DNA of 46,499 nt, taken from Nitrospira sp. (lineage in GTDB: Bacteria > Nitrospirota > Nitrospiria > Nitrospirales > Nitrospiraceae). Where the stretch lies: the NCBI GenBank assembly GCA_019636945.1, contig JAHBWO010000016.1, forward strand, positions 1 to 46,499, written 5' to 3'. Below, piece after piece: positions 33,401 to 41,524 of this stretch; position 1 is the stretch's first letter; the number at the start of each line of letters is the position of its first letter. A program made the position numbers and the translations under genes. The notes beneath the pieces were generated by a model. The model was given only the letters and a program-made list of their open reading frames with translations. It was not told the DNA's origin and made no database searches.

Positions 33401-34684
33401 TTAGCGTATATCAGACTTGCCTGCAGAGAGGAAGGCAACGATACCCTGGTAGAGCGATTGGGCAATATCCTGGACGAACACCGGTTTATGGAGCAGCTCT
33501 TCTTCTGAAGGATTCGAAATATAGGCAATTTCGGCGAGAATACTGGGCATGCTCGTGAATCTCAAGACATAGAAGGGGGCGGTCTTGACGCCATGATCGT
33601 CAATGTCATAGTGGCCGTTCATCTGAGCCACCATGGCGGCTTTGGCATTCCACGCGAGCTCAAGTGATTCTTCAATCTTCTTCGTCGTGAGGAGATCGGC
33701 TACCAGGTATTCCCACCCGACGCCGGTGTTGCTGATGGGGGTTCCGTTTTCCCGTGCCGCCACCTCGAGCGCGCGTTGATCCTTGGCCTCTCCAAAGTGA
33801 TAGATTTCTATGCCTTTGACCGTGCGGGAGGGATGGGAATTGACATGGATGGAGACAAACAGGTCAGCTTCGTGGCTATTTGCAAATCGAGCCCGTTCCT
33901 CCAATTCTACAAAGACATCATGGTCTCTGGTCATCAACACCCGCACCCCGGGTTGCTTGCTCAGGAGTTTTCGGAGTTGGAGCCCGACCTTGAGCGTAAT
34001 GTCTTTCTCCTCGGTTTTTCGAACCCCCCGCGCACCCGGATCTTTCCCCCCATGGCCTGGATCGATCACAATGGTGGTGTAACCCTTTGTTCGTGTGGGA
34101 AAAGACTGAACAGCTGTCGAGATCATACGTTTGGGAGCCTCTGGAGGGACACTGGCAGGGCTCAGGCCTTGCTCCAGGGGAAGGGTGACATCAATGACCA
34201 AGCGTGGCGGATCGGATAAAAGGAACTGCCTATACGATTGGAATGAGGTTCTTGGCAGGGAGACGGCCACCGCCTGAGGCGTGATTTGGGTGACCATGAA
34301 GGGCGAAGGGATCGTTCCGTCCAGGGTCCTGCTCTGTGCGGCTTGGCTGAGCCAGGCATCAGGAAGGGCAATGACCACCTGGCTCGCATCGACTGCCCGC
34401 TGTTCGATCACGGTGGCATGACGATCAAGATCTAGAACGAGCCTGATCTTCTCAGGACTGGTCGTCGCGCGGACATTACGGATGGTCACGGGAGCGAGGG
34501 AAGCGGGGGTCCCCCTGACGTGGCTCTGTTTCGATCCCTGTATCGACAGGGTCCGGGGTTTGTCGGATGACCCTGCCCAGGCTACAGGACCCATCTCATG
34601 AGGGGAAGAGAGACAGAAGAGAGTACTGATCACCAGGAGCGTGAGGGGCTTGAGTGAAAACAGCCAGGGCGCTCGTTCTTGCAT
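33401..34684 (-). CDS. N-acetylmuramoyl-L-alanine amidase with AMIN domain
   Basis: A 427-residue AmiA/B/C-type amidase that cleaves peptidoglycan septa. A signal peptide (LFSLKPLTLLVISTLFCL up to AWA) is followed by an AMIN targeting domain (about residues 55-160, VTIRNVRATTSPEKIRLVLDL). The zinc amidase domain (about 200-420) has ligands H in VIDPGHGGKDPGA, E in the RKTEEKDITL segment, H in VSIHVNSHPS, and catalytic E in LAEIAYISNPSEE. I set the start at ATG 34684, behind AAGGG and directly at the signal peptide; a TTG at 34753 would add a non-signal N-terminus. It faces the divergent YacP-type gene. AMIN domains direct such enzymes to division sites in Gram-negative bacteria. Confidence 0.92.
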   Translation of the reverse strand: MQERAPWLFSLKPLTLLVISTLFCLSSPHEMGPVAWAGSSDKPRTLSIQGSKQSHVRGTPASLAPVTIRNVRATTSPEKIRLVLDLDRHATVIEQRAVDASQVVIALPDAWLSQAAQSRTLDGTIPSPFMVTQITPQAVAVSLPRTSFQSYRQFLLSDPPRLVIDVTLPLEQGLSPASVPPEAPKRMISTAVQSFPTRTKGYTTIVIDPGHGGKDPGARGVRKTEEKDITLKVGLQLRKLLSKQPGVRVLMTRDHDVFVELEERARFANSHEADLFVSIHVNSHPSRTVKGIEIYHFGEAKDQRALEVAARENGTPISNTGVGWEYLVADLLTTKKIEESLELAWNAKAAMVAQMNGHYDIDDHGVKTAPFYVLRFTSMPSILAEIAYISNPSEEELLHKPVFVQDIAQSLYQGIVAFLSAGKSDIR

Positions 34685-34820
34685 GGACCCTTGTGGCCCC
34701 TTCTCAGTGGTAGATGATGGGAAACTATTCTCAGATGTCCGTCGCCTTGTCAAGAACTACACGAGTTGGATCGACGAGATCCACGGTGACGGTCGGTTGA
34801 GGGCTGTGGTAGCGTGAGGT

Positions 34821-35342
34821 ATGCCGACGTACCTGATTATTGATGGGTATAACCTTCTGTCTGGGGGCAGAGCGCTTTCCGGACAGCTTGAAGCCGCTCG
34901 CGAGCAATTGCTGCGTGACTTGGCGAGTTACCGACATCGCAAAAACCATCACATTACCGTCGTGTTTGATGGGTGGCAGCAGGGACAGCCATCGGAGCAG
35001 CGGGAGCACCGTTCCGGAGTGCAAGTGATCTATTCCAAGCGAGGAGAGCGAGCTGATCAGGTCATTCAGCGACTGGCGAGGGAGTATGGAACCGATTGTG
35101 CTGTGGTCAGCTCAGATCATGAAATTGTGAACGCGGCCAGGGCCCATGGGGCCTTTGTCATGGGCGCTCTGGAGTTTGCGTCAAAACTACGGGCATCATC
35201 GCTCCCAAGCGGGAGTGTGCCGCACAAAGAGCTGGATCCAGGAGAAGACTATCCGGCGCGACGCGGAGCAGAGAAAAAAGGGAACCCGAGAAAGCTTCCC
35301 AAGTCCCAACGGCAGCGTGACCGCCACCTTAAGCGATTTTAA
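34821..35342 (+). CDS. YacP-type NYN domain protein, putative ribonuclease
   Basis: A 173-residue NYN-domain protein of the YacP/Rae1 family, PIN-like nucleases that in Bacillus cut mRNA on the ribosome. Acidic metal-binding residues appear in LIIDGYNLL, VVFDGWQQG, KRGERADQVIQRL and VVSSDHEIV, in the order expected for the family. The C-terminal 40 residues are basic and low-complexity (PRKLPKSQRQRDRHLKRF), which may bind RNA. It is divergent from the amidase and its last 14 bases overlap the 3-prime end of tatD on the other strand. The start follows a GTGAGGT site. Catalytic role is by homology only. Confidence 0.88.
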   Translation: MPTYLIIDGYNLLSGGRALSGQLEAAREQLLRDLASYRHRKNHHITVVFDGWQQGQPSEQREHRSGVQVIYSKRGERADQVIQRLAREYGTDCAVVSSDHEIVNAARAHGAFVMGALEFASKLRASSLPSGSVPHKELDPGEDYPARRGAEKKGNPRKLPKSQRQRDRHLKRF

Positions 35343-36099
35343 ACAACTGCTTTGCGTTCTTGTTTGTTTGTCCGGCAATGTCGTCCAATGGCAACCCATG
35401 GATGGAGGCTAACTGTTGTGCGACCTGCGAGACGTACGCCGGTTCGTTGCGTTTGCCCCGGTAGGGCACAGGGGTGAGATATGGGCAATCAGTTTCGATC
35501 AATACCCGGTCGAGAGGCGTGTGCTTGGCGATGTCGCGCAGCATCGCGGCATTTGGGAATGTAAGGATGCCCGAAAAGGATAGATAGAATCCAAGATCCA
35601 ACGCATCCTTCGCCAGCCAGGCATCTCCGGAGAAGCAGTGAAACACCCCGCCGATTTCTGACGCCTTCTCTTCTTTTAAAATCACGATCGTATCTTCCTG
35701 CGCTTCCCGCGTGTGGACAATCACAGGGAGTTTGAGTTCGCGGGCAAGCTGAATCTGCTCACGAAACCGCTCACGCTGTTCTTTCGGCGAGGAGTGGTTG
35801 TAATGATAGTCCAATCCGATCTCCCCGTAGGCGACGACCTTTTTTTTCTGTTTCGCGAGCTGACGGAACTCATCATACCACGCGTCACCGATCTGCTTGA
35901 CTTCGTGCGGATGGACACCGATTGAGGCATAAACGAATGGATATTGCGTGGCAAGCGCAACGGCTGCTTGGCTGGTGGCCAAATCGCAACCGATGGTGAG
36001 GAACGCCTCAACACCGGCCTCTCGTGCTCGGGCAATCATGGCCTCTCGATCGTCGTTGTAGCGGGCGTCGTCTAAGTGAGTATGAGTATCAATCAACAT
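35329..36099 (-). CDS. tatD: TatD family metal-dependent hydrolase
   Basis: A 256-residue TatD-type DNase/hydrolase with a TIM-barrel metal site. The first strand carries DTHTHLDD; then GVHPHEV, AYGEIGLDYHY with metal glutamate, VIVHTREA, HCFSGD, and IETDCPYLTPVPYRGKRNEP near the C-terminus, all standard. TatD proteins act as 3-prime exonucleases in DNA quality control and may edit oligonucleotides; the true substrate varies. ATG 36099 follows AGGA at good distance. Its stop overlaps the YacP-type gene by 14 bases tail to tail. Confidence 0.93.
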   Translation of the reverse strand: MLIDTHTHLDDARYNDDREAMIARAREAGVEAFLTIGCDLATSQAAVALATQYPFVYASIGVHPHEVKQIGDAWYDEFRQLAKQKKKVVAYGEIGLDYHYNHSSPKEQRERFREQIQLARELKLPVIVHTREAQEDTIVILKEEKASEIGGVFHCFSGDAWLAKDALDLGFYLSFSGILTFPNAAMLRDIAKHTPLDRVLIETDCPYLTPVPYRGKRNEPAYVSQVAQQLASIHGLPLDDIAGQTNKNAKQLFKIA

Positions 36100-36168
36100 T
36101 TGTATATCCTACCACGAGGTGATCGCGTGACCTACATATCTGTGTGAGGGAATCAGGGAGAAGAGCGC

Positions 36169-37230
36169 TCAGGAGACCGGCTTGGGTGTGATGGCTGCGG
36201 CGAGCTCGTTCAATAATTGTTCAGTTTCGCCCCAACCCAGACAGGCATCGGTAATGGAGACACCGTGCTGAAGGGCCACGCCTTGCTTCCAGGCCTGTTT
36301 GCCGGGGTTCAAATTGCTTTCGAGCATGAGCCCCATGATGGTCTGGCGGCCTTCGCGGAACTGCCGCAACACCTCTTGGGCGACGAATCCTTGGCGGGTG
36401 TGATCTTTCTTCGAGTTGTCGTGCGAACAATCGATCATGATGGGACGGGCAATGTCTTCTCCTGCGACGGCCGCTTCGGCTTTGGCGACGTGTTCTGCTT
36501 CGTAGTTGGTTTTTCCACCTCCGCCACGGAGCACGATATGGCGATCGGGGTTGCCCATGGTTCTGATGATGGCTGTTTGTCCATCGGCATTGATGCCAAC
36601 GAAATGATGTGACGTGCGGGCGGATGTCATGGCATTGACGGCGACATGGAGACTGCCTTCGGTGCCGTTCTTAAACCCAACGGGCATAGAAACTCCGCTG
36701 GCCATTTCTCGATGGGTTTGGCTTTCGGTCGTACGGGCTCCGATGGCCGCCCAACTGATGAGATCGGCGACGTACTGCGGACTGATCGGATCCAGCAGCT
36801 CTGTCCCGCAGGGGAGACCCAATTGATTGATCTTGAGGAGAATGGCCCTCGCTAACTCCACTCCCGTTGCGATATCGCAGGTCCCGTCGAGATGTGGGTC
36901 ATTGATGAGGCCCTTCCATCCGACCGTGGTTCTCGGCTTTTCAAAGTAGGTCCGCATCACGATCAGGAGTCGGTCACGCAGGGCATCAGCAACAGGTTTC
37001 AGCTTAGCGGCATATTCGTATGCGGCATTGGGGTCATGAATCGAGCAGGGGCCCACGATGACCAGAAGCCGGTCGCGGTCTTGCCCATGAAGAATGCGGC
37101 GAATCGCTTCTCTGGTTTCCACGACGAGCGCCGCAGCCTGATCAGTAATCGGGAGTTTGGTCTTGATGGCGCGGGGAGAGGGCAGCGCTTTAATCTCGAT
37201 AACGTGTTGATTGTCGATCGGTCTATTCAT
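36169..37230 (-). CDS. aroF: 3-deoxy-7-phosphoheptulonate synthase (class I)
   Basis: A 353-residue DAHP synthase of the AroF/G/H type, condensing phosphoenolpyruvate with erythrose 4-phosphate at the entry to aromatic amino acid synthesis. It has VIVGPCSIHDPNAAYEYA-type sequence (LVIVGPCSIHDPNAA), RTYFEKPRTTVGWKGLINDP, GVSMPVGFKNGTEGS, LRGGGGKTNY, IDCSHDNSKKDH and the QPG-less C-terminal SITDACLGWGET. Which aromatic amino acid inhibits it cannot be read. No aro genes neighbour it. The symbol is generic for the class. The start ATG 37230 is supported by alignment to the family rather than by a ribosome site. Confidence 0.94.
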   Translation of the reverse strand: MNRPIDNQHVIEIKALPSPRAIKTKLPITDQAAALVVETREAIRRILHGQDRDRLLVIVGPCSIHDPNAAYEYAAKLKPVADALRDRLLIVMRTYFEKPRTTVGWKGLINDPHLDGTCDIATGVELARAILLKINQLGLPCGTELLDPISPQYVADLISWAAIGARTTESQTHREMASGVSMPVGFKNGTEGSLHVAVNAMTSARTSHHFVGINADGQTAIIRTMGNPDRHIVLRGGGGKTNYEAEHVAKAEAAVAGEDIARPIMIDCSHDNSKKDHTRQGFVAQEVLRQFREGRQTIMGLMLESNLNPGKQAWKQGVALQHGVSITDACLGWGETEQLLNELAAAITPKPVS

Positions 37231-37388
37231 GGTCTGCTATGCAGTATATGGCTCGGTTCTCAATAGGAACTTGCCTTGAGGGGGCAACATACTAACGAAT
37301 CGTAGCAGAAAAGTCCATATCGGTTACGCGGGAGTGAATTAGGTGCCATCATGACGCCCGGTCTTGGTGGTTCTTGCAATTCTGACTG

Positions 37389-37739
37389 ATGGGTGCCTAT
37401 TCTACGGCCATGTTTTTGAGAAGGTTTAGATATCTCTTCCCGTTCCTCCGCTTAGGAGTGGCGGTGGGGATGATTTGTCTCATCCTGGGGCTGGCGCCTT
37501 TTGCCGTGGCTCAGGATGTTCACCATGAATTGGCCGCTGCCGATACGGATGGCCATGAACATTCGGATACCGACATCTGTCAGTGGGTTCAGCATCATAT
37601 TGCCGGGTCGGTTGATCTGGACGTTCCGCGATTGGCTGTCTGTGATGTTGTTTGGCAGCAGGTGCCTCCGTCCGATTCCATCCTCCTCTCAGCGGTCCTC
37701 TCACTCGTTGGTCCTTCCCGCGCTCCTCCACACGTATAG
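37389..37739 (+). CDS. Small secreted histidine-containing protein before a TonB receptor
   Basis: A 116-residue protein with an N-terminal signal (LRLGVAVGMICLILGLAPFAVA). The mature part is short and His/Asp-rich near its start (DVHHELAAADTDGHEHSDTD), has a CQWVQHH segment, one further cysteine, and ends RAPPHV. I do not recognise a named family with certainty; short periplasmic proteins ending in a proline pair next to metal-uptake or efflux genes look similar. A TonB-dependent receptor starts 110 bases downstream. A metal-binding role is plausible from the histidines. ATG 37389 was chosen; ATG 37410 is also possible and neither has a strong site. Confidence 0.65.
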   Translation: MGAYSTAMFLRRFRYLFPFLRLGVAVGMICLILGLAPFAVAQDVHHELAAADTDGHEHSDTDICQWVQHHIAGSVDLDVPRLAVCDVVWQQVPPSDSILLSAVLSLVGPSRAPPHV

Positions 37740-37849
37740 CTGAGCGAGCATATCCAGCAGGCAGGATGGGTTGGGTGGCCACGCGGTCTGCGTACGGCTG
37801 TTCTGCCTCTCCTGTTTTATCATCAGTGGGTTTGTGAGCGAGGAGGGAT

Positions 37850-40282
37850 ATGATGTATTCGTTCATGAGACGTGTGTTGAATGGGACGATTCGATTGACG
37901 GTCGCCGCAGTCATATGTGGAACGTGTTCCATCAGCTACGCTGAGGATCGAGAGTCGACCAAGACGATCAAAGGGGTTGTCCAAAATCAGGACCTTCGGC
38001 GGGTGCCGCAAGCGGTCATCGAAGTCAAGAATCAAGAAGGAGATATCATTTCGTCCGGGGTGTCGAATGATGCCGGAGAGTTCAAGGTGACTGTCCCTGA
38101 GGAGGGCACGTATTCCGTCAGTGCTGTACAGGAGACCTATCGGAGTGAATATGTGGTGCTGGCGTTGGGGGATGAATCCTTGAAACCAGTCACCTTGACC
38201 CTCTCAAAGACTAAAGAAGTCTCGTTGGAGGTGGTATCACCCTTGCCGCCTATTCAAACGAAGGCATCCAGCGAGACCTATTCGCTCAGCCGGAAGGAAG
38301 TCGATACTCTTCCGCGGGGGAACAACAATGACCTGCACGATGTGTTGCTGACCATTCCGGGTGCGGCCTACGGGTCGCTCAAACAGGTTCATATCCGGCA
38401 GGACCATGCGAATCTTCAACTTAGGATCGACGGAGTTCCCATTCCCGATACAGTCTCATCGACCTTTTCCGATGTGATTACACCCAGAGCTTGGGAGCGG
38501 GCCGACATTGTGCTGGGTGGAATGGAAGCCAACGTGGGTAATAAGTCAGCTGCGCTCATCGACATTACGACGAAGAGCGGCACGAAACCTGGATTTGGGT
38601 CCGTTCAAATGTTCGGCGGGTCGAACAAGACAATCAATCCGTCCTTCGAGTATGGAGGTACGATCGGCGAGAAGTTCCGCTATTACTTTTTGAACAGCCA
38701 TACGGCGACGAATCGTGGTATCGAGCCTCCGACCGTTGGTCATTCGATCTTTCATGGGCAAAGCGAGCGGAATCAGACGATGTTCCGTGGCGATTATCAG
38801 CTGGATAACAATAACAATTTTACTTTCTTGTTCTTGAACTCTATCGCGAAATATCAGATCCCGACGTCCCCTGGGCTGGAGGCGAACCCGACGATTCTCG
38901 GCTTGTTGCCCGGAGGGTTTACGCCGGTGCCGTCGGAAAGGGTGGATGAAAATCAGAAAGAGAATAACCAATACGGGCATGTTGTCTGGCGGCGCGACAT
39001 CAACACCAGAAACTTTTTCAGTTTGGCCGGGTATTTTCGTCATACTAGAGCCACGTTTCGAACAGATCCGTTGAATATCCTCGCCTATGTGCCGGAGGTC
39101 GAAGAGCCTTTCTCGGCCGGGAGCCAAGACCGTACCGGCTATTCCGGTGGTGTGCGTTTGGACTACACGTATGTTCACAGCAAGGAACACTTGATCAAGG
39201 CTGGGTTCCAAGTCGATCGGACCCAAGCTATCAACAAGACGAGATTGTTTACCTTCAATCTGCTGGATCCGAACGATCCGGAGTCTGGCCCAATTGCTCC
39301 GGTGATCAACGCTGGTGGCGATAACCGGCTCATTGGGTGGCGGCAAGAGTTCTGGATTCAGGATCAGTGGACGCCGAATGAACATTGGACCGTTAACATT
39401 GGGCTTCGTGCGGACACGGTGCAGTATCTCCGTGATGAAGGGCAGATCAGCCCGCGAGTCGGTGTCACGTACCGATATAACCCGGCCCACGCCTTCCATG
39501 CGTACTATGGACGGCTCTTTACCCCCCCGAATCTCGAGCGGCTTGCACTCGCTAGCTTGAATTTGGACGGAACCAAGGCGAACCCTGAAGACACTACCGA
39601 TAATCAGCCCCGGGCTGAGCGGGCCCATTACTTCCAAATCGGGAGCGTCCATGCCCTGACGGATTGGGCGACCCTTCAGCTCACGGGGTATTACAAGCTC
39701 GCTAATTATATGTCGGACGCACACCAGTTAGGTACGACGCCTTTGCTGAACTATATTGCTTTTGAACGGGGATGGACCAGGGGTGCCGATGCTGCGCTCA
39801 AGGTCTGGTTCATGGAGAATCTCTCGGGTCGTGCCAACATCGCCTGGGGACAGTGCAAGGGCTATGGTTTGCAGTCCGGGCATAATCTGGTGCATTTTGA
39901 AGAAATCGCCGATATTAACTCGCGTAGCGGCGTCCATTGCGATCATCAGCAGACACTGACGGCCTCGGGGATCCTGAGTTACCGATTGCTCGATCGAACG
40001 ACCTTCACCGGGCAGGTGCTCTTTGCATCGGGATTGCGGACGGCAGAAGAGGGTGCCAAGACCAACTCGAGCCATAGTCCGACCTACACGATCTATAACT
40101 TTTCGATCAGCCATGTCATTCCCTTACCGTGGCACGGCCAGAAGTTTGTCGTCGGGTTTGATATCGTGAATGCATTGGATCAAAAGTACTTTATCAACCA
40201 GGGCGAAGGCAGCATTGGTCTCGGTGTCTCTCATGCCGGGATGCCGCGCTCCTTCTTCTTTCGAGGCCAGTGGTTCTTTTGA
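37850..40282 (+). CDS. TonB-dependent outer-membrane receptor
   Basis: An 810-residue outer-membrane receptor. A signal peptide ends near SISYA; residues about 40-115 form a carboxypeptidase-regulatory-like domain (TIKGVVQNQDLRRVPQAVIEV, NDAGEFKVTVPEEGTYSV). The plug domain spans about 130-245 (VDTLPRGNNNDLHDVLLTIPG, HIRQDHANLQLRIDGVPIPD, LIDITTKSG), and the rest is a 22-strand-type barrel ending with an aromatic residue (FRGQWFF). I see no conventional TonB box. ATG 37850 sits behind GAGGAGGG. The flanking small proteins are His-rich and one has a TonB-C-like domain, so uptake of a metal complex or similar ligand is possible. The ligand is unknown. Confidence 0.9.
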   Translation: MMYSFMRRVLNGTIRLTVAAVICGTCSISYAEDRESTKTIKGVVQNQDLRRVPQAVIEVKNQEGDIISSGVSNDAGEFKVTVPEEGTYSVSAVQETYRSEYVVLALGDESLKPVTLTLSKTKEVSLEVVSPLPPIQTKASSETYSLSRKEVDTLPRGNNNDLHDVLLTIPGAAYGSLKQVHIRQDHANLQLRIDGVPIPDTVSSTFSDVITPRAWERADIVLGGMEANVGNKSAALIDITTKSGTKPGFGSVQMFGGSNKTINPSFEYGGTIGEKFRYYFLNSHTATNRGIEPPTVGHSIFHGQSERNQTMFRGDYQLDNNNNFTFLFLNSIAKYQIPTSPGLEANPTILGLLPGGFTPVPSERVDENQKENNQYGHVVWRRDINTRNFFSLAGYFRHTRATFRTDPLNILAYVPEVEEPFSAGSQDRTGYSGGVRLDYTYVHSKEHLIKAGFQVDRTQAINKTRLFTFNLLDPNDPESGPIAPVINAGGDNRLIGWRQEFWIQDQWTPNEHWTVNIGLRADTVQYLRDEGQISPRVGVTYRYNPAHAFHAYYGRLFTPPNLERLALASLNLDGTKANPEDTTDNQPRAERAHYFQIGSVHALTDWATLQLTGYYKLANYMSDAHQLGTTPLLNYIAFERGWTRGADAALKVWFMENLSGRANIAWGQCKGYGLQSGHNLVHFEEIADINSRSGVHCDHQQTLTASGILSYRLLDRTTFTGQVLFASGLRTAEEGAKTNSSHSPTYTIYNFSISHVIPLPWHGQKFVVGFDIVNALDQKYFINQGEGSIGLGVSHAGMPRSFFFRGQWFF

Positions 40283-40290
40283 GATGGAAC

Positions 40291-40360
40291 AGGTTGAGGT
40301 CAAGGCTAAGGTTGAGGCAAGATGGGCGAGTATTGTCTTAACCTCAGCCTTAACCTTAAC
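40291..40360 (+). repeat. Strong hairpin of degenerate repeats after the receptor gene
   Basis: The left arm, 40299-40322 (GTCAAGGCTAAGGTTGAGG and following), is almost fully complementary to the right arm, 40335-40360 (GTCTTAACCTCAGCC and following), with mismatches that are mostly G-U-compatible, around a 12-base loop. It is built of AAGGTTGAGG-like tandem units. It fills the gap after the receptor stop. Confidence 0.6.
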
Positions 40361-40384
40361 TTTCGACGAGCGGGGAGCCTGACT

Positions 40385-40822
40385 GTGCAGAAGTTATCTT
40401 TGATGCTACGGATGAGCCTGTTTCTCGTATGCCTTTGGCCAGCTTCCGCTCATGCTGTGGTTGGTGACGAGGCCACGCATGAGAGTGATCACGAAGAAGA
40501 TGTGCTGGAGCTGCCTGAGGTCCATGTTCATGGATTGTCTCTCAATAAAGATCAGCAGTTAGGCCCTGTGGCTAAGTCCACTCCCTGGCCTGCTATCCCC
40601 ACCTCACTTAATGGGCAAGAGCTCGATGATTGGATGAAGGCACGCCTGTTGGTCTCCAAGCATGCGAAGGTCAGTGTTGTCGTATTGGAACCTTGCAAAC
40701 ATCGTGAGCTGACGACGGCTGGGGTTAAGGCCCTCGGACGGTGGACATTTGAACCTCAAATGAAGGGTGATGATCCAATCGATGGTGAGCTGACGGTCCG
40801 TATCCATTTTCGAACCAGGTAG
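40385..40822 (+). CDS. Small secreted TonB C-terminal-like protein
   Basis: A 145-residue protein with a signal peptide (LSLMLRMSLFLVCLWPASAHA) and a mature region with many acidic residues and histidines (ATHESDHEEDVLELPEVHVHG). The C-terminal third resembles the TonB/TolA C-terminal domain, with GVKALGRWTFEPQMKGDDPIDGELTVRIHFR as the closing beta strands (given here only in part; key pattern W-x-F-x-P and I-x-F). GTG 40385 has GGGGAG upstream. It follows the TonB receptor, separated by a hairpin repeat, and probably acts in the periplasm with it. It lacks the usual N-terminal transmembrane helix of TonB, so it may be a soluble partner rather than a true energy transducer. Confidence 0.72.
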   Translation: MQKLSLMLRMSLFLVCLWPASAHAVVGDEATHESDHEEDVLELPEVHVHGLSLNKDQQLGPVAKSTPWPAIPTSLNGQELDDWMKARLLVSKHAKVSVVVLEPCKHRELTTAGVKALGRWTFEPQMKGDDPIDGELTVRIHFRTR

Positions 40823-40826
40823 GAAG

Positions 40827-40910
40827 GTCATCGGTCTTGAGTCAACGGTCATTGGACAGGAGTAAACAAAGTCCGGATAATGTTTCTTTCAATGACCAAT
40901 GACGTGTGAT
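40827..40910 (+). repeat. Degenerate inverted repeat before the PAP2 gene
   Basis: GGTCATTG at 40847-40854 pairs exactly with CAATGACC at 40890-40897; further GTCATCGG and ACCAATGAC units surround it, and an inner AAACA/TGTTT pair can extend the fold. It fills the gap of about 97 bases between the TonB-like gene and the PAP2 gene. Confidence 0.55.
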
Positions 40911-40919
40911 TGAGCAATC

Positions 40920-41504
40920 ATGACCTTGGACGAGACCCTCTTCCTGGCCATCAACGGCTTGGCCGGCCAGTCAGCAGTCGCCGATTACGTGTTTCTGCAA
41001 CTGGGAAACCGTAGCACGCTCTACGTTCCGGGTGCCTGTGCGATCGCCTATTGGGTGTGGAGCAACTATCGTGAGGCCTTCCTGGGGGGGCCGGTTTTGG
41101 GAACATCGGTTGGACTAGCCGATTTCTTTGGTGGGCAGCTCAAGTGGGTGTTTGAACGGGTGAGGCCCTGCCGAGCCCTCGCCGAAGCTGTGAAGATTGA
41201 GCCAAGTGGCTGTGGGGGCTTGTTCAGTTTCCCTTCGAATCACGCAACCAATACGGCAGCGATCGCGGCATTTCTCCAAGTCCTCTATCCCAAATCTGGT
41301 TGGATCAGTTGGCCGATCGTGGCAGTCGCCGGATTTGCCCGCGTCTATGTGGGTGCTCACTATGTGACGGATGTCCTGGGGGGGTGGGTACTCGGTGGGT
41401 TACTCGGTGGCGGAGCTGCATTGGCCCTCCTTCAATGGCCGAAGTTTAGAAAACGGTCCAGTTCGGTGCGGACACCGATCCAAGAAGCGGACGTGCGATC
41501 TTAA
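40920..41504 (+). CDS. PAP2 family phosphatase
   Basis: A 194-residue integral membrane phosphatase of the PAP2 (acid phosphatase/vanadium-dependent haloperoxidase) superfamily. The three active-site motifs are KWVFERVRP (K-x6-RP), FSFPSNHATNT (PSNH in place of PSGH), and ARVYVGAHYVTDVLGG (R-x5-H-x3-D). Five or so hydrophobic segments surround them. Such enzymes remove phosphate from lipids, including undecaprenyl pyrophosphate recycling and lipid A, which fits a cell making surface polymers. The start is ATG 40920. The next gene is on the opposite strand, convergent, about 20 bases away. Which lipid it acts on is not known. Confidence 0.88.
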   Translation: MTLDETLFLAINGLAGQSAVADYVFLQLGNRSTLYVPGACAIAYWVWSNYREAFLGGPVLGTSVGLADFFGGQLKWVFERVRPCRALAEAVKIEPSGCGGLFSFPSNHATNTAAIAAFLQVLYPKSGWISWPIVAVAGFARVYVGAHYVTDVLGGWVLGGLLGGGAALALLQWPKFRKRSSSVRTPIQEADVRS

Positions 41505-41524
41505 GGCCGGAACCGATCCAATCC

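Noticed and set aside
38546..39724. Long minus-strand open frame (392 codons) inside the TonB receptor gene
   Set aside because: The plus-strand product has clear receptor motifs over the same bases; the antisense product matches no family and has no ribosome site.
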